Shown piece by piece: positions 45,763-57,200 of a DNA stretch of 64,000 nt. The translations under genes and the position numbers were made by a program. Origin of the DNA: Pseudoalteromonas sp. H71 (GTDB lineage: Bacteria; Pseudomonadota; Gammaproteobacteria; Enterobacterales; Alteromonadaceae). A model generated the notes under the pieces. It was not told the origin of the DNA. It did no database searches and worked only from the letters and a program-made list of their open reading frames with translations. The stretch spans positions 163,892 through 227,891 of the forward strand of contig NZ_LODI01000013.1 in the NCBI RefSeq assembly GCF_001468485.1, given 5' to 3'. Position 1 is the stretch's first letter, and the number at the start of each line of letters is the position of its first letter.

Positions 45763-46284
45763 ATGAAAAAGTTAACATTAGCAACAACTATCCTAGCAAC
45801 ATTAAGTTTAGCGGCCTGTGCGTCTAATCAAGGTCTTGATAAAATAGATAGCGACTTTGCAAGTCTAGACAACGATAGTGATGGTTTTATTTCAAAAGTT
45901 GAAGCTGACGATGATAATATTTGGGGGCATTTTTCTAATATCGACACTAATATGGATGAAGAAATTAGTCGTAAAGAATTCAATGCCTACATGCAATTAA
46001 ATACTGGTAAAGTTGCTACTGACAGTGATGTGAGCGAATCAGCTTTTAAAGCAAATATTGCTAAATTTGATAAAATTGAAAGTAGCTTTGCAAGTTTAGA
46101 TAACGACAGTAATGGTTACATATCAGTTGTTGAAGGTAACGACGACGATATTTCTAACCACTTTGGTTACATGGACAAAAACAAAGATAAACGAATTAGT
46201 AAAAACGAGTTTACGGGTTACATAAAGAAATATGGTAAAGCCGTAGCTGAAGATGATGCATTAAAAGTAATTAAACACAGCTAA
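45763..46284 (+). CDS. EF-hand calcium-binding lipoprotein with internal duplication
   Basis: The 173-residue protein has a lipobox (LAACAS, Cys19) and four EF-hand loops: DNDSDGFISKVE, DTNMDEEISRKE, DNDSNGYISVVE and DKNKDKRISKNE. The first pair and second pair are clearly repeats of one ~70-residue unit (each starts with F-A-S-L-D-N-D-S). The protein is thus a tandem duplicate of a two-EF-hand unit anchored to a membrane. It likely senses or buffers calcium in the periplasm. GAAGGA precedes the ATG. Confidence 0.88.
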   Translation: MKKLTLATTILATLSLAACASNQGLDKIDSDFASLDNDSDGFISKVEADDDNIWGHFSNIDTNMDEEISRKEFNAYMQLNTGKVATDSDVSESAFKANIAKFDKIESSFASLDNDSNGYISVVEGNDDDISNHFGYMDKNKDKRISKNEFTGYIKKYGKAVAEDDALKVIKHS

Positions 46285-46307
46285 CTGTGATTTAGTTTTA
46301 AAACAGC

Positions 46308-46336
46308 AAGCCAGTTATAGTAACTGGCTTTTTTTA
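46308..46336 (+). terminator. Terminator after the EF-hand gene
   Basis: A perfect 10-bp stem (46308-46317 with 46321-46330) with a 3-base loop and T-run. Confidence 0.9.
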
Positions 46337-46633
46337 TGGGTAAAGCTCAGTAAGCGCTTATCTTTCCAGGTTGAAATTACAGCAATCTGTTTGGTATTTA
46401 GGCAAAATAGAGTCTACTTAGTGTGGTTATTCCCTATAAATTGGCTACAACACAGGAGCCGTTATCGAGCCCACAAAGTTAAAAACTTTGCGCCGAATTA
46501 ATCAACCCCTAATTTAAACCCATCTTCATTCGTAAAGATAATAGACCTAATAAAATTACTAGATATATTTTCCTAGTTAGTGCTTATTCTGTCATAATAG
46601 ATGGCTGTGTATTTTTATTTATTAAGAGTGTAT
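46337..46633. other. Intergenic region before scpB
   Basis: This gap of about 300 bases contains a small hairpin at 46474-46490 (CAAAGTT-AAA-AACTTTG) and otherwise unremarkable AT-rich sequence. It should include the scpB-rluB promoter. No repeat or RNA gene is evident. Confidence 0.45.
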
Positions 46634-47224
46634 ATGGCTGGGCGGCGAATTAGTGATGAGCAGTTAGTTGAAATCATTGAAGCTGCAATTTTTGTTGCAG
46701 ACAAACCCATAAGTAAACGCCATATTAAAGACACTGTTTTAATGGATATTGCAATTTCTATGTCACGAATAAACCATGCCATAGAAACGATACAAACACA
46801 TTTTCAAACCCGTGGTATCCGCCTTGTTGAAGTGGGCAGTGGTTATCGATTTCAAGCGTGTAGCAGTTTAAGTCCTTGGTTGAGTAACCTTTGGCAAGAA
46901 CGAGCGCCTAAATACTCACGTGCTTTATTGGAAACACTATCACTTATTGCCTATCGTCAACCCATTACACGTGGCGAAATTGAGCAAGTAAGAGGGGTAA
47001 CAACGGGTTCGAATATAATTAAAACCTTACTCGAAAGAGAGTGGGTTAAAGTAGTAGGGCATAAAGAGGTACCGGGTAAACCCGCTTTATACGCCACAAC
47101 TAAACAATTTTTAGATTATTTTTCATTAACGGGTTTAGAAAACTTACCTGCGTTACCTGCGCAACAAGAAAGTAAAATAGACCAGTTATTAAGTGATCCT
47201 TCTGTGAGAGAACCATCCGAATGA
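46634..47224 (+). CDS. scpB: Segregation and condensation protein B
   Basis: ScpB dimerises, binds the ScpA linker and completes the SMC-ScpAB condensin. Two winged helices are visible, including the [20 protein letters not shown] start and the second with [26 protein letters not shown] near residues 97-120, a family hallmark. I choose the ATG at 46634 ([10 protein letters not shown]), giving 196 residues; a longer frame from 46601 adds unusual residues. It overlaps rluB by 4 bases. Its partner scpA is 36 kb to the left. Confidence 0.94.
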   Translation: MAGRRISDEQLVEIIEAAIFVADKPISKRHIKDTVLMDIAISMSRINHAIETIQTHFQTRGIRLVEVGSGYRFQACSSLSPWLSNLWQERAPKYSRALLETLSLIAYRQPITRGEIEQVRGVTTGSNIIKTLLEREWVKVVGHKEVPGKPALYATTKQFLDYFSLTGLENLPALPAQQESKIDQLLSDPSVREPSE

Positions 47225-48090
47225 ATGTACAAGGTGAAAAGTTACAAAAAGTCCTAGCCAGAGCTGGTGTAGGCTCGCGCCGTGAAATGGAAAAATACAT
47301 TGACGCAAATCGTGTTAGTGTTAACGGCAAAGTCGCTAAACTCGGTGACCGCGTTGAAGAAACCGATTTAATTCGAGTAGACGGTCATACCGTAAAAATT
47401 GAAGAGAAAGCAGACAGAATTTGTCGTGTGATAATGTACAACAAACCAGAGGGAGAATTGAGTACACGCAAAGACCCTGAAGGTCGTCGTACTGTATTTG
47501 ACAGACTACCTCGTATTGATGGCGATCGTTGGATAGCTGTAGGCCGACTCGATGTAAATACATCTGGTTTAATGTTGTTTACTAATGATGGTGAATTAGC
47601 AAATCGTTTAATGCACCCAAGTTATGAAGTTGAGCGTGAGTATTCTTCGCGTGTGTTTGGTGAAGTAACAAACGAAACACTTAAAAACTTGATGCGCGGC
47701 GTAGAACTTGAAGATGGTCCTGCAAAGTTTACGAATATTAAACCACTAGGTGGTGAAGGAATTAACCGTTGGTTTAATGTAACGTTAAATGAAGGGCGTA
47801 ACCGCGAAGTTCGTCGTTTGTGGCAATCTCAAGATGTTGAAGTGTCGCGTCTTATCCGTATTCGTTACGGTAAGTTAGAGCTCGACAAGCGCGTTCCACA
47901 AGGTGGTTGGGTTGAATACGACTTAGATACCGTTAACTATTTACGTAAAACGGTCAAGTTAGGTCGTGAAACGCAAACTAAACTTTCAGTTATGCCAGAG
48001 AAACGTAAAGACAAACGCGCTAAAATTAATCAAATTAGAAAAGCAGTTAAAAAGCACAATCAACGTGTTAAGTCGACTAAACGTAAGTAA
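47221..48090 (+). CDS. rluB: 23S rRNA pseudouridine synthase B
   Basis: RluB makes pseudouridine 2605 in 23S rRNA. The 289 residues include an S4 RNA-binding domain at the start ([22 protein letters not shown]), the catalytic Asp in [17 protein letters not shown] near residue 120, and the [12 protein letters not shown] motif around residue 188. The lysine-rich tail is usual. The ATG overlaps the scpB stop, as in many gammaproteobacteria. Confidence 0.96.
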   Translation: MNVQGEKLQKVLARAGVGSRREMEKYIDANRVSVNGKVAKLGDRVEETDLIRVDGHTVKIEEKADRICRVIMYNKPEGELSTRKDPEGRRTVFDRLPRIDGDRWIAVGRLDVNTSGLMLFTNDGELANRLMHPSYEVEREYSSRVFGEVTNETLKNLMRGVELEDGPAKFTNIKPLGGEGINRWFNVTLNEGRNREVRRLWQSQDVEVSRLIRIRYGKLELDKRVPQGGWVEYDLDTVNYLRKTVKLGRETQTKLSVMPEKRKDKRAKINQIRKAVKKHNQRVKSTKRK

Positions 48091-48106
48091 CATTTTAACG
48101 TTCATA

Positions 48107-48135
48107 AAAAAGCCGCATTGTTGCGGCTTTTTTTA
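48107..48135 (+). terminator. rluB terminator
   Basis: An 11-bp stem (48107-48117 with 48122-48132) with T-run follows the rluB stop. Confidence 0.9.
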
Positions 48136-48161
48136 TTTAGGCTATTAAAAATTAATACCTG

Positions 48162-48908
48162 TTACTTTTTTATTTGTGCATCTAATGACTTGCCATTGAC
48201 TGCAGTTGAATCATCACTCATTAAATATAAGTAAGTAGGCATTATGCTTTCAGGCGTTGCCAACTTATCTCTATCTTCACCCGGGTATGCCGATGCGCGC
48301 ATTGATGTACGTGTGGCGCCTGGATTAATACAGTTTACGCGAATGTTTGTTTTACCTACTTCACAAGCCCACGTTTGCATCATACCTTCAACTGCAAACT
48401 TAGAGATGGCATAGGGCCCCCAAAACTCACGCCCTTTTCGACCAACACCTGATGAGGTGAAAACAATAGACGCGTAGTCTGATTTACGCATTACGGGGAA
48501 TAATGCTTTGGTGATCATTGCTTGAGCTGTCACATTAACTTTCATGATGTTCTCAAACGTAGATGAACAAAAATGCTCTAGTGGCCCAAGAGAGCCAAGT
48601 ATGCCTGCATTATTTAGAAGCCCGTCTAAACGGCCAAACTGATTTTCAATAGTCGCAGCAAGATCACGATAATTTTGTTTTGTCGCGCCCTTTAAGTCCA
48701 TTGGTACAATTGCAGGTTTAGGATACCCGGCATTCACAATTTCATCGTATACGCATTCAAGTTTATTTGTTGTTTTACCTAATAAAATGACTGTAGCACC
48801 ATGTTTGGCATAAGTAATAGCCGCTACTCGGCCAATACCATCGCCCGCGCCGGTGATTAAAATAACTTTATCGTTTAATGCATTTTCAGCTGCTTGATAA
48901 GTGTGCAT
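48162..48908 (-). CDS. yciK: YciK-type short-chain dehydrogenase
   Basis: The 248-residue short-chain dehydrogenase has the NAD(P)-loop ITGAGDGIGRVAA near residue 20, NNAGILG at about 98, the active-site pair in YAISKFA (Tyr-x-x-x-Lys) and GPL. E. coli yciK lies in the same block near rluB and sohB, which supports the name. I choose the ATG at 48908 over one at 48959 because the extra 17 residues have no family counterpart. Substrate unknown. Confidence 0.88.
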   Translation of the reverse strand: MHTYQAAENALNDKVILITGAGDGIGRVAAITYAKHGATVILLGKTTNKLECVYDEIVNAGYPKPAIVPMDLKGATKQNYRDLAATIENQFGRLDGLLNNAGILGSLGPLEHFCSSTFENIMKVNVTAQAMITKALFPVMRKSDYASIVFTSSGVGRKGREFWGPYAISKFAVEGMMQTWACEVGKTNIRVNCINPGATRTSMRASAYPGEDRDKLATPESIMPTYLYLMSDDSTAVNGKSLDAQIKK

Positions 48909-49114
48909 AAAAGTACCAATTGATAGATTTTTTTTGATTTTAACATAGCAAATCGACAAGTAATCGAATTTATTGAAAAATTAGGTGGCGAAAAAAGAAA
49001 CTTTACGTTAAGTTTAACTGGTCTAATGTCTCATTAATAATCTGATTACATTGTTTTAACTTGATACACTGATTAAACACACTATAAAAATAAAATATGT
49101 TCGGAGTCACCAAT

Positions 49115-51544
49115 ATGAAGAAAATGCTACTTTCACTCTCTGTCACTGCTGCTTTAGCAGGTTGTGGCGGCGGAGAAACGTTAGAAGATGTTAAGAATGA
49201 AACCGCTACAGTAGTACCCATGGCCACGGTTAGCTTTGACCCCGCCAACGGTGTAATTTCTGTTCCCAACGATTTATTAATGAGCGGCACCCAAGATGGT
49301 ACTTTAAACATCCCGGGTGAGCTAGATGACGATAATGTATCTATCCCAAGAGCAGCTTATGCTGACCCTCAGCTTGCGCTAGGTGCACTTGACGGCTGGT
49401 CGTCTCAGGTTCCTTATAAAGTTGATTTGACATTTCCACCCACTGTATCACTTGACGAAGCGTCAGCTGGAACACCAGGCAGCGTAAGAATTTTTGAAGT
49501 AATAATGGGTGCAAGCTTAACAGATGCAGAATGTTCTGTTGCTCCAGCAGGCGCTGCTTGTAAGCTAGTAGGTGAATTAACATTTGGTGTTGATTTTGTT
49601 ACTCAAGCTTCTGGAAATGCCGTTGCGATTATTCCTCTTAAGCCTTTTAAGGCAGGTAGTTCGTACATTAACGTTCTAACTACGGGTCTTAAAGATTCAA
49701 TGGGTCGCTCTATTGCACCGTCGTCTACTTATGGTTTAGTGAAACAAGAAGCGCCATTAATTACCGAATCTCAACTGGCATTGCAAGGTGCTGTAAATAG
49801 TTACGAGAATGTAGTTGTAAGCTCTGGTGATATTTCAAAAGAAGATATTATTTTCTCCGGCGCAATGACAATTCAGTCAGCGGGTCCGGTACTTGGCACA
49901 ATAAAAAATCTATTGGCTGCAAGTTTACAGAACGACGCTTTGCCTACACCTGCACTTCAAGTTCCTGAACAACCAATGGTTAATGTGCAACAAGTGTTTG
50001 CATCTCAGGGTGTAACGGTATCGGCTGCGTTTTCAGGCGTTCAATATCAAAAAGGTAGCATTATGTTACCTATGTACCTTGGTACGCCAACAGGCACAGA
50101 TATTAGCGATTTAAACGACACATATTGGCAAGGTATGTGTGATAACGCTGTAGCTCTTCAGGGTTACAAAGCAGTTGCAGGTGATGCATTTCCAACTGAT
50201 CCTATCAGTGAAAACGATGGGTTATGTTCGGCACTGAGTGGCGGACAGTTACGTGATTTAGGTATCGATAGTACACGTCATTTAACAAAATATAACTCAA
50301 TTCCTAAAGTACAAAGCATGGCTAACGTGCCAGTACAAATGACTAAGCCAATTTTACCAATTATTAACGGTGTGCGCGCGCAGCTACAGTTACCTGCAAT
50401 TGAAATGCCTGAAGGTGGTTGGCCTGTTGTTATGATGCAACATGGTATTACAACCAACAAAGAAAGTATGCTTGCATTAACTGCTCAGCTTTCTATTCAA
50501 GGTTTTGCAACGGTTGCAATTGATCATCCTCGCCATGGTGAACGAGGTGTAGATGTTGACGGTGATGGTAACGACGACTTTAATGCAACAACCGGTTCAG
50601 TACTTAGTTACATGAATTTAAGTTCTTTATTAGTTGCACGTGATAGTTTGCGCCAATCTGCTGCAGATTTATTAGGTTTACGTTTAGGTTTAAACTTTTT
50701 GCAAGATGCAACTATTAACAGCCAAGATGTTACTTACATTGGACATTCACTAGGCTCTATTGTTGCTCCTGCGTTTATTGCACAGGCTAACAATCCATTA
50801 GCGCCGACTGTTGACCCATTATTTAATGTAAACACAGTGGCTCTTGCAAGTGGCGGTGGTGGTATTGCTAGCTTCTTATTAGAATCAGCAGCATTTGGCC
50901 CGTTTATTCAAGGCTCTGTACTTTCTCAAGCTGGTACAACTGAAGCTGATGAGTTTAATGCCTTCTTGCAAGGTGATGCAGTTTCTAACTGTGGCGCTAC
51001 ACTACCCGATATGGAAGCATACTTAACGTGTGGTTATAACGAATACATTGCGTCTATTACAACGGCAGGTGAAACAGCCAAGCTTACTAACATTCAAGGC
51101 GTGTTTACGCAGTTTGCGTTTGCTTCTCAAACAGCATTAGACAGTGGTGACCCAACTAATTACGCAGCAGCGGTACAAGCGTTGGGTACACCTGTTTATA
51201 CTAATGTGGTAGTGGGTGACGGCGGTGAAAACAAGCCGGATCAAGTTATTCCACCAATGGCTGCTAACAATCCTATTTCTGGTACAATTCCACTTGCTAA
51301 TTTTATGGGATTAGAAACAGTAAGCACGACGCAGGCAATGACAGAAACACCATCTAGCTACTTAGTTAAATTTTCTAAGGGTCATCATGGTTCTATTTTG
51401 ACACCTGCACAAGATGCTGCACAGTCATCTACTGCAGAGGGTAGTGCTGCTGCAAATGCTGAAATGCAAATGCAAGTTGCTGTTTATTTAGCTACTCGCG
51501 GTCGTACGTTATTAGTAACAAACAGTGATGTTGTTACTGACTAA
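49115..51544 (+). CDS. VolA/Pla-1-cef family extracellular lipase lipoprotein
   Basis: The 809-residue protein starts with a lipoprotein signal (lipobox LAGCGGG), so it is anchored in the outer membrane and probably surface-exposed. The N-terminal virulence-factor-lipase region precedes an alpha/beta hydrolase domain whose nucleophile is Ser545 in TYIGHSLGS; MMQHGITTNKES and DHPRHGE are further family features. Related Vibrio VolA is a lysophospholipase that lets cells use host lipids. GGAG precedes the ATG at 49115. It lies between yciK and sohB, where E. coli has no such gene. Confidence 0.88.
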   Translation: MKKMLLSLSVTAALAGCGGGETLEDVKNETATVVPMATVSFDPANGVISVPNDLLMSGTQDGTLNIPGELDDDNVSIPRAAYADPQLALGALDGWSSQVPYKVDLTFPPTVSLDEASAGTPGSVRIFEVIMGASLTDAECSVAPAGAACKLVGELTFGVDFVTQASGNAVAIIPLKPFKAGSSYINVLTTGLKDSMGRSIAPSSTYGLVKQEAPLITESQLALQGAVNSYENVVVSSGDISKEDIIFSGAMTIQSAGPVLGTIKNLLAASLQNDALPTPALQVPEQPMVNVQQVFASQGVTVSAAFSGVQYQKGSIMLPMYLGTPTGTDISDLNDTYWQGMCDNAVALQGYKAVAGDAFPTDPISENDGLCSALSGGQLRDLGIDSTRHLTKYNSIPKVQSMANVPVQMTKPILPIINGVRAQLQLPAIEMPEGGWPVVMMQHGITTNKESMLALTAQLSIQGFATVAIDHPRHGERGVDVDGDGNDDFNATTGSVLSYMNLSSLLVARDSLRQSAADLLGLRLGLNFLQDATINSQDVTYIGHSLGSIVAPAFIAQANNPLAPTVDPLFNVNTVALASGGGGIASFLLESAAFGPFIQGSVLSQAGTTEADEFNAFLQGDAVSNCGATLPDMEAYLTCGYNEYIASITTAGETAKLTNIQGVFTQFAFASQTALDSGDPTNYAAAVQALGTPVYTNVVVGDGGENKPDQVIPPMAANNPISGTIPLANFMGLETVSTTQAMTETPSSYLVKFSKGHHGSILTPAQDAAQSSTAEGSAAANAEMQMQVAVYLATRGRTLLVTNSDVVTD

Positions 51545-51571
51545 ACATACGCTCTAAAACATATCTAATAC

Positions 51572-51597
51572 AAAGCCACTTTAAAGTGGCTTTTTTT
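51572..51597 (+). terminator. Terminator after the VolA-like gene
   Basis: A stem AAAGCCACTTT with AAAGTGGCTTT (51572-51593) runs into eight T. Confidence 0.9.
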
Positions 51598-51646
51598 TGC
51601 TTAAAAGCATGATAAATTAGCGTAAATTTAAAATCGGAGAAATCAG

Positions 51647-52663
51647 TTGGAATTTTTATACGAATACGGTTTGTTTTTTGCCAAAACAGTTACCTTTGTT
51701 ATCGCGGTAGGACTTATTTTAATGATGCTTGTTGGCGCTGCTGTAAAGCCAAAAGCAAAAAAGGGTGAAATACAAATTGATGATGTATCGGCTCAGCTGA
51801 GTGAGCTTAAAGAAAATTTTTTACAAAATACATTAAGTAAAAAAGAACTTAAAGTGCACGATAAAGAGCGTAAAGCGCTCGACAAAAAGTCAGATAAAGA
51901 AGGTGCAAAACCTCGTCTTTATGTTATTGATTTTATTGGGAGTATGGATGCTCATGAAGTTGAAAGTTTAAGAGAAGAAATTACAGCAATCATTTCAATT
52001 TCAGATCCTAAAAAAGATAAAGTCCTAATTCGCTTGGAAAGTGGCGGCGGAGTAGTACATGGTTATGGGCTTGCTGCATCGCAATTGCAGCGCATTAAAT
52101 CAGCAGGAATACCGCTGAGTGTGTCTATTGATAAAGTAGCAGCAAGTGGTGGTTACATGATGGCTTGTGTTGCTGATGAAATACTAGCAGCACCTTTTGC
52201 TATAGTTGGGTCTATTGGCGTAATAGCGCAAATTCCAAATTTTAATAAAATTTTGAAAAAAAATGATGTTGAGTTTGAACAAATTACTGCAGGTGAGTTT
52301 AAACGAACTTTAACCCTTTTTGGTGAGAACACAGACAAAGCACGCGAAAAATTTCGTGATGAAATAGAACAAACGCATGATTTATTTAAAACCTTTGTTA
52401 GTTCACAGCGTCCGAGTTTAGATATAGACCAAGTTGCAACGGGTGAGCATTGGTTTGCAACACAAGCAATAGACAAAGGCCTAGTTGACGTTATTAAAAC
52501 AAGTGACGATGCATTACTTGAACAGCAATACGAACGTCAAATTTATAATGTTAAGTACAAAGTAAAAAAAGGACTAAGCGATAAATTTGCGCTTGGGCTA
52601 AGTAGTGGCGTAAATAAAATAGGGGTAAACTTAATATCTAAGTTTAAATCGCTAAACCCGTAG
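51647..52663 (+). CDS. sohB: Inner-membrane serine peptidase SohB
   Basis: SohB is an inner-membrane S49 peptidase related to signal-peptide peptidase SppA, but a single-domain form. The 338-residue protein has an N-terminal membrane helix, then YVIDFIGSMDAHEVESL, RLESGGGVVHGYG, and the Ser-Lys dyad in KVAASGGYMMA and TAGEFKRTLT. The start is TTG (51647-51649), with GGAGA a few bases upstream. It lies in the yciK-sohB-topA order seen in enterics. Confidence 0.93.
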   Translation: MEFLYEYGLFFAKTVTFVIAVGLILMMLVGAAVKPKAKKGEIQIDDVSAQLSELKENFLQNTLSKKELKVHDKERKALDKKSDKEGAKPRLYVIDFIGSMDAHEVESLREEITAIISISDPKKDKVLIRLESGGGVVHGYGLAASQLQRIKSAGIPLSVSIDKVAASGGYMMACVADEILAAPFAIVGSIGVIAQIPNFNKILKKNDVEFEQITAGEFKRTLTLFGENTDKAREKFRDEIEQTHDLFKTFVSSQRPSLDIDQVATGEHWFATQAIDKGLVDVIKTSDDALLEQQYERQIYNVKYKVKKGLSDKFALGLSSGVNKIGVNLISKFKSLNP

Positions 52664-52691
52664 ATGTTCTTACAAAAATGTTAAGCATAAA

Positions 52692-52715
52692 AAACCCTGA
52701 TAATTATCAGGGTTT
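52692..52715 (+). terminator. sohB terminator
   Basis: A 12-bp near-perfect palindrome AAACCCTGATAA/TTATCAGGGTTT with ATTTA following. It lies between the convergent sohB and symporter genes. Confidence 0.8.
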
Positions 52716-52740
52716 ATTTACACCATAAAATGCATGGCAA

Positions 52741-54072
52741 TTAGTCAATTGACTTATGGTAATCTTCTAAATCTTTTGCGGCATTAGGGTCGTTAAATAT
52801 AGTTTCATCTAACTCACCTTCGCTTTTAGCAACCGCACAGGTAACCATACAATCGCCTGTAACATTGACAGCGGTGCGAGTCATATCTAACAGTCTATCT
52901 ACGCCAATAATTATGGCAATGCCCTCTACCGGCAAGCCCACTTGATTAAGCACCATCGCAAGCATTATTAAACCAACCCCAGGTACACCTGCCGTACCGA
53001 CGGACGCAAGTGTGGCTGTTAAAATTACCATTAAGTAATCAGACACCGTTAAATCAACGGCAAAAACTTGTGCAATAAATACCGTAGCCACACCCTGCAT
53101 GATTGCAGTGCCGTCCATATTAATGGTTGCACCTAGCGGAATAGTAAATGAAGCTACAGAATTACTGGCACCTAACTTTTTAGTTGCTGTTTCAAGTGTT
53201 ATTGGCATGGTTGCACTAGAGCTTGATGTACTAAAGGCAAATAAACACGTGTGTTTCATTTTTGCTAAGAAAGTAGCAGGGTTTAAGCCGGTAAGGAGTT
53301 TTAATAACAAGGTGTAGTTTACAAAGGCATGAAACAATAGCGCTAATACAACAACACCAAAGTATTTAGCTAAACTTACAATCAAATTAAGTTCAATGGT
53401 AGTAAATAGTTTGGCCATTAAAAAGAAAACACCGTAAGGGGCAATGTTCATTAGTAACGTTACTAACTTTAAGATAACGGTGTTCAAATCTTCAAAAACA
53501 GCTGCAACACGTTTACCTGCTGAGCCACTTAAAGCCATAGCAATACCAAATAGCAATGCAAACACAATTACTTGCAACATGTTACCTTTTGCCATCGCTT
53601 CAAAAGGATTAGTAGGAAACATATCAATAATAACGCGCGCAAGGGTTGGGGCTTCTTTTGCATCGTAACTTGCCTGAGATGGCAAGCCAATGCCTTCACC
53701 TGGGTTAAATAATAAGGCAAGAGTCATAGCCACGGTTATGGCTATCGCTGTTGTAATCAAATACAGCCCAATTGATTTACCACCTAAACGGCCTAATTTT
53801 TTTGGGTCGCTTAAGCTGCAGGTTCCACATACCAACGACACAAAAACAAGAGGAACAACGAGCATTTTAAGGCTAGCAATAAATATTTGACCGCCGACAT
53901 GAAAAATACCGTCAACAAAAAATGCTTTAATTGGCAAAGAGAATAACCCAAGAGGGATTAGATAATCGTCTTGACCAGCTAAGATTGCTTGAAATATAAA
54001 ACCAACTGTAACACCGAGCACCATACCAATCATGATGCGAGTAGTTAAACTTAACGTACCGATTTTTGACAT
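52741..54072 (-). CDS. Dicarboxylate/amino-acid:cation symporter (DAACS)
   Basis: The 443-residue membrane protein belongs to the GltP/DctA/EAAT family. It has eight or so hydrophobic helices, the hairpin serine run FSTSSSSATMPIT near residue 280, and the substrate/sodium site TINMDGTAIMQGV near residue 312, with a final helix having GVDRLLDMTRTAVNVTGD. Substrate is likely glutamate, aspartate or C4-dicarboxylates. It is inserted between sohB and topA. Confidence 0.92.
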   Translation of the reverse strand: MSKIGTLSLTTRIMIGMVLGVTVGFIFQAILAGQDDYLIPLGLFSLPIKAFFVDGIFHVGGQIFIASLKMLVVPLVFVSLVCGTCSLSDPKKLGRLGGKSIGLYLITTAIAITVAMTLALLFNPGEGIGLPSQASYDAKEAPTLARVIIDMFPTNPFEAMAKGNMLQVIVFALLFGIAMALSGSAGKRVAAVFEDLNTVILKLVTLLMNIAPYGVFFLMAKLFTTIELNLIVSLAKYFGVVVLALLFHAFVNYTLLLKLLTGLNPATFLAKMKHTCLFAFSTSSSSATMPITLETATKKLGASNSVASFTIPLGATINMDGTAIMQGVATVFIAQVFAVDLTVSDYLMVILTATLASVGTAGVPGVGLIMLAMVLNQVGLPVEGIAIIIGVDRLLDMTRTAVNVTGDCMVTCAVAKSEGELDETIFNDPNAAKDLEDYHKSID

Positions 54073-54263
54073 ACACCGAATCTACTTTTTATAAATTTGC
54101 CATAGACTACCAGTAAGAAATTATTTACTACAGAAAAAATTAGTATTTACACGAAATATTTTTGTACAAAAAAGTAATAAAAAACTGTGATTTTAGACTA
54201 AGTTATAGGTTAATATGAGGTAAACAACATATTGTTAATAATAACAACGCTAGGGAGAGGTTC

Positions 54264-57200
54264 ATGCCTTTAATGCGACTACTTGGCATTTCATTGCTCA
54301 GTTTATTACTCACAGCCTGTGGTGGCGGTGGATCAATTGAAAAAAGCGGTACAGTTGGTGGCACTGATACAGACACAGATACAACAACCTATACATTAAC
54401 GCTTCAAGGGTTCTCTCAAGCAGACGCAACGCAATCAAATACTGTCACAAATACAGCTTCGTTAGATTTACGTGCAACCCTAAAAGACAATGATGGCGCT
54501 GTTGTTGCTGGCAAACGCATCACGTTCACGTTGGCCGATGATATTGGGGGTTTAAACCCTGATTCAGCGCTGACGCAAAATGATGGTATAGCAACAATCG
54601 AATTAAGTGCAGGCTCAGAGGCGGGTGCTGGTGAAGTTACTGCCACATATAATGGCGATGATGAAACATATACAGCCACATTTGCATTTCAGTCAACGGG
54701 TGGTCAAGGTGACGACACTGGCGTGAGTGGTTCAACAACATTAGAAGTCAAAATTGTTGACCAAAATGGTGAAAAATTCACCAGTACAAACCCAGTCACG
54801 GCAGATAACACCGGTGTTGTTGTTGCAACGTTAAAATCAGATGGTGTAGCAGTTGCAGATAAGCTTATTTCTTTTGGCACTAATTTTACAGGTGTTATAA
54901 CGCCTGAGCTTGGCACTGCAATCACAGATGACTCGGGTGAAGCACGCGTCACATTAGGTAGTGGTGTAGCAACAGGTGCAGGCCAAGTTGTAGCTAGTTA
55001 TTCTCCAGCAAGTGGTACAAACGTAAGTAATACAGCTGTTTTTTACTCATCGGGTGATGGGGCTGCGCAAGATGAAGCGCAATTTTCAGTTTCCATAAAA
55101 CTACTTACAGGTTGTAATGCGGATTGGGATGATAACCGCAGCAATGTTAAATTAGATCCGTTATCTGTAGCGTCTGGTTGTACTGTAACCAACAGCATTT
55201 CATCTTCTGAATTGGGTGAATTATTTGTCGAGGTCACTAACGAGCAAAGTGGCGAAGGCAGTAAAAACGCGCTTGTAAATATTGAAACTAATTTAGGTAC
55301 GATTCTACCTTCTTCGGGTACTGCTTTAACTGATAACTTTGGTATTGCACTATTAAAACTTCAGCCAGGTAATACCGGTGGGGCAGGAACTGTTACGGCA
55401 ACGGCTCTAGATGAAAGTGCATCTTTAAATTTTGCAGTAGGTATTGCAAACTTAACGCTTAGCGTTGATAACGGATTGAATACCAATGATGACGGGAGTG
55501 TAATACCACTTAAAGCAGGTGGTAGTACTGTCATTGAAGTAACGCTTACAGACGAAAACGGAAACTTATATTTAACGGCTACTGACGTTGAATTTAGCTC
55601 TACCTGTGCAGTTGCCGGTGAGTCTGTAATTGATGACAGCGTAAAATCGTCAAATGGTATTGCTACAGCAACTTACAGAGCAACAGGTTGTAACATTGAC
55701 GATGATGTAACAATTACTGTTGAAACAGGCGGTCAAAACTTTACTGAATCAACGGTTATTCCAGTAGAAAGCTCTGCAGTACAATCTATTCAATTTGTAG
55801 ATGTAAGCGAGACATTTATAGCATTACCACCAGGCGAAGGTGGTTTACCAACGCAATCAATCGTTACGTTTAAATTACTTGATGCTGATAATATAGCGTC
55901 TTCTCAGCAACGAATAGATTTTAAATTAACTGATTCAGTGGGCGCTGCAAACTTAACGCTTACCAGTGGCAATACCGATAATGAAGGGCTAGTACAAACG
56001 ACTGTAACCTCAGGTATTGTGCCGGGGCCTTTAGTTGTTAAAGCGTGTTATGTATCTAAAGACGATGTTAAAGCACTGCCCGAAGGTGATGATTTAACGT
56101 GTTGGGTTGATGACTTTGAATTGTGTCAAACTGATCCTGGCAATGAAATTTGCCCTGAAGGTACATTAAATTTAATCCCACTTTCTGAACAAATTAGTTC
56201 TGTATCTGCGCAGCTTACGCTTGCTTCAGGTGTGACTGATCAAAACAGCTTTGATTTAAGCCCAACTACATTTAATACTAATTCACTTTACTACAACGGT
56301 ATTATTACTGATTTAACTGTATTTTTTGGTGATCAGTTTAATAATTATAACGGCGATGGTGTAGAGGCAACGGTTCTTTCAGAGGCTGGCGTAGTTGGTT
56401 CGTCAAGTAACGAAGAGACATGTAAAACAAATGACGCTACTTGTGTCGTCACGTGGCGCTCACAAGGCGACCGCCCATTCGAAGATTACAAATGGGGTAA
56501 CAGAATCGGTGAAATTGATGGCAATGCGTCGACAACTGAAGGTATTAACCCTAAAACAGGCCAAATTAACTGTGACCCATACTTTGGTGCAGCTGCACCG
56601 TGTATTAATGGTATTACACGCGCTAAAAATGACGAAAACGGCGTAGTAATGGGCGGGCGCGTAAGTGTGCTTGCAGTTACCAAAGGCCAAGAGAACTTTG
56701 TAGATGAACAATCAACTGATGGCGTAAAACGCACGAATGGCTTATTCGATATAGGTGAATACTACGCAAGTTATGATTTACCTGAAGCCTTTATTGACCA
56801 CAATGAAAACAATAGCTTTGATAAAGCGGATTGTAGCGATGCTCGCGGCGATGATTACGATCCAGTAACAGATGCTTGTTCAGAGTTAAACTCGCGTGGT
56901 GGTCATAACGAAACGTGGCGTGATTTAGACAATGACGGAATTTACGATGCCGCTGACGGCCTATACAATGGTTTATTATGTAGTGAAGCTGCAAATGCTG
57001 CCGGTGAATGTTCGCGCGAGTTGGTTGAGGTTCGTAAAAACATTGAACTAGTTATGTCAGGTGATGAACCCTACGTGCGTTTCTCTGTTGTTAAAACGGA
57101 TGCATTACCAGCGCCATTTGAAGTATTTGTGCCCGCTGATTGTTCAAGTTCAGTCTCTGGTAACAGAACATTTGTAGAGTTAGAGGAGTCGGATGTATCT

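Noticed and set aside
46440..46510. Possible tRNA remnant or short mobile repeat near GAGCCCACAAAGTT
   Set aside because: No cloverleaf can be drawn and no second copy is visible; only a 7-bp hairpin remains.
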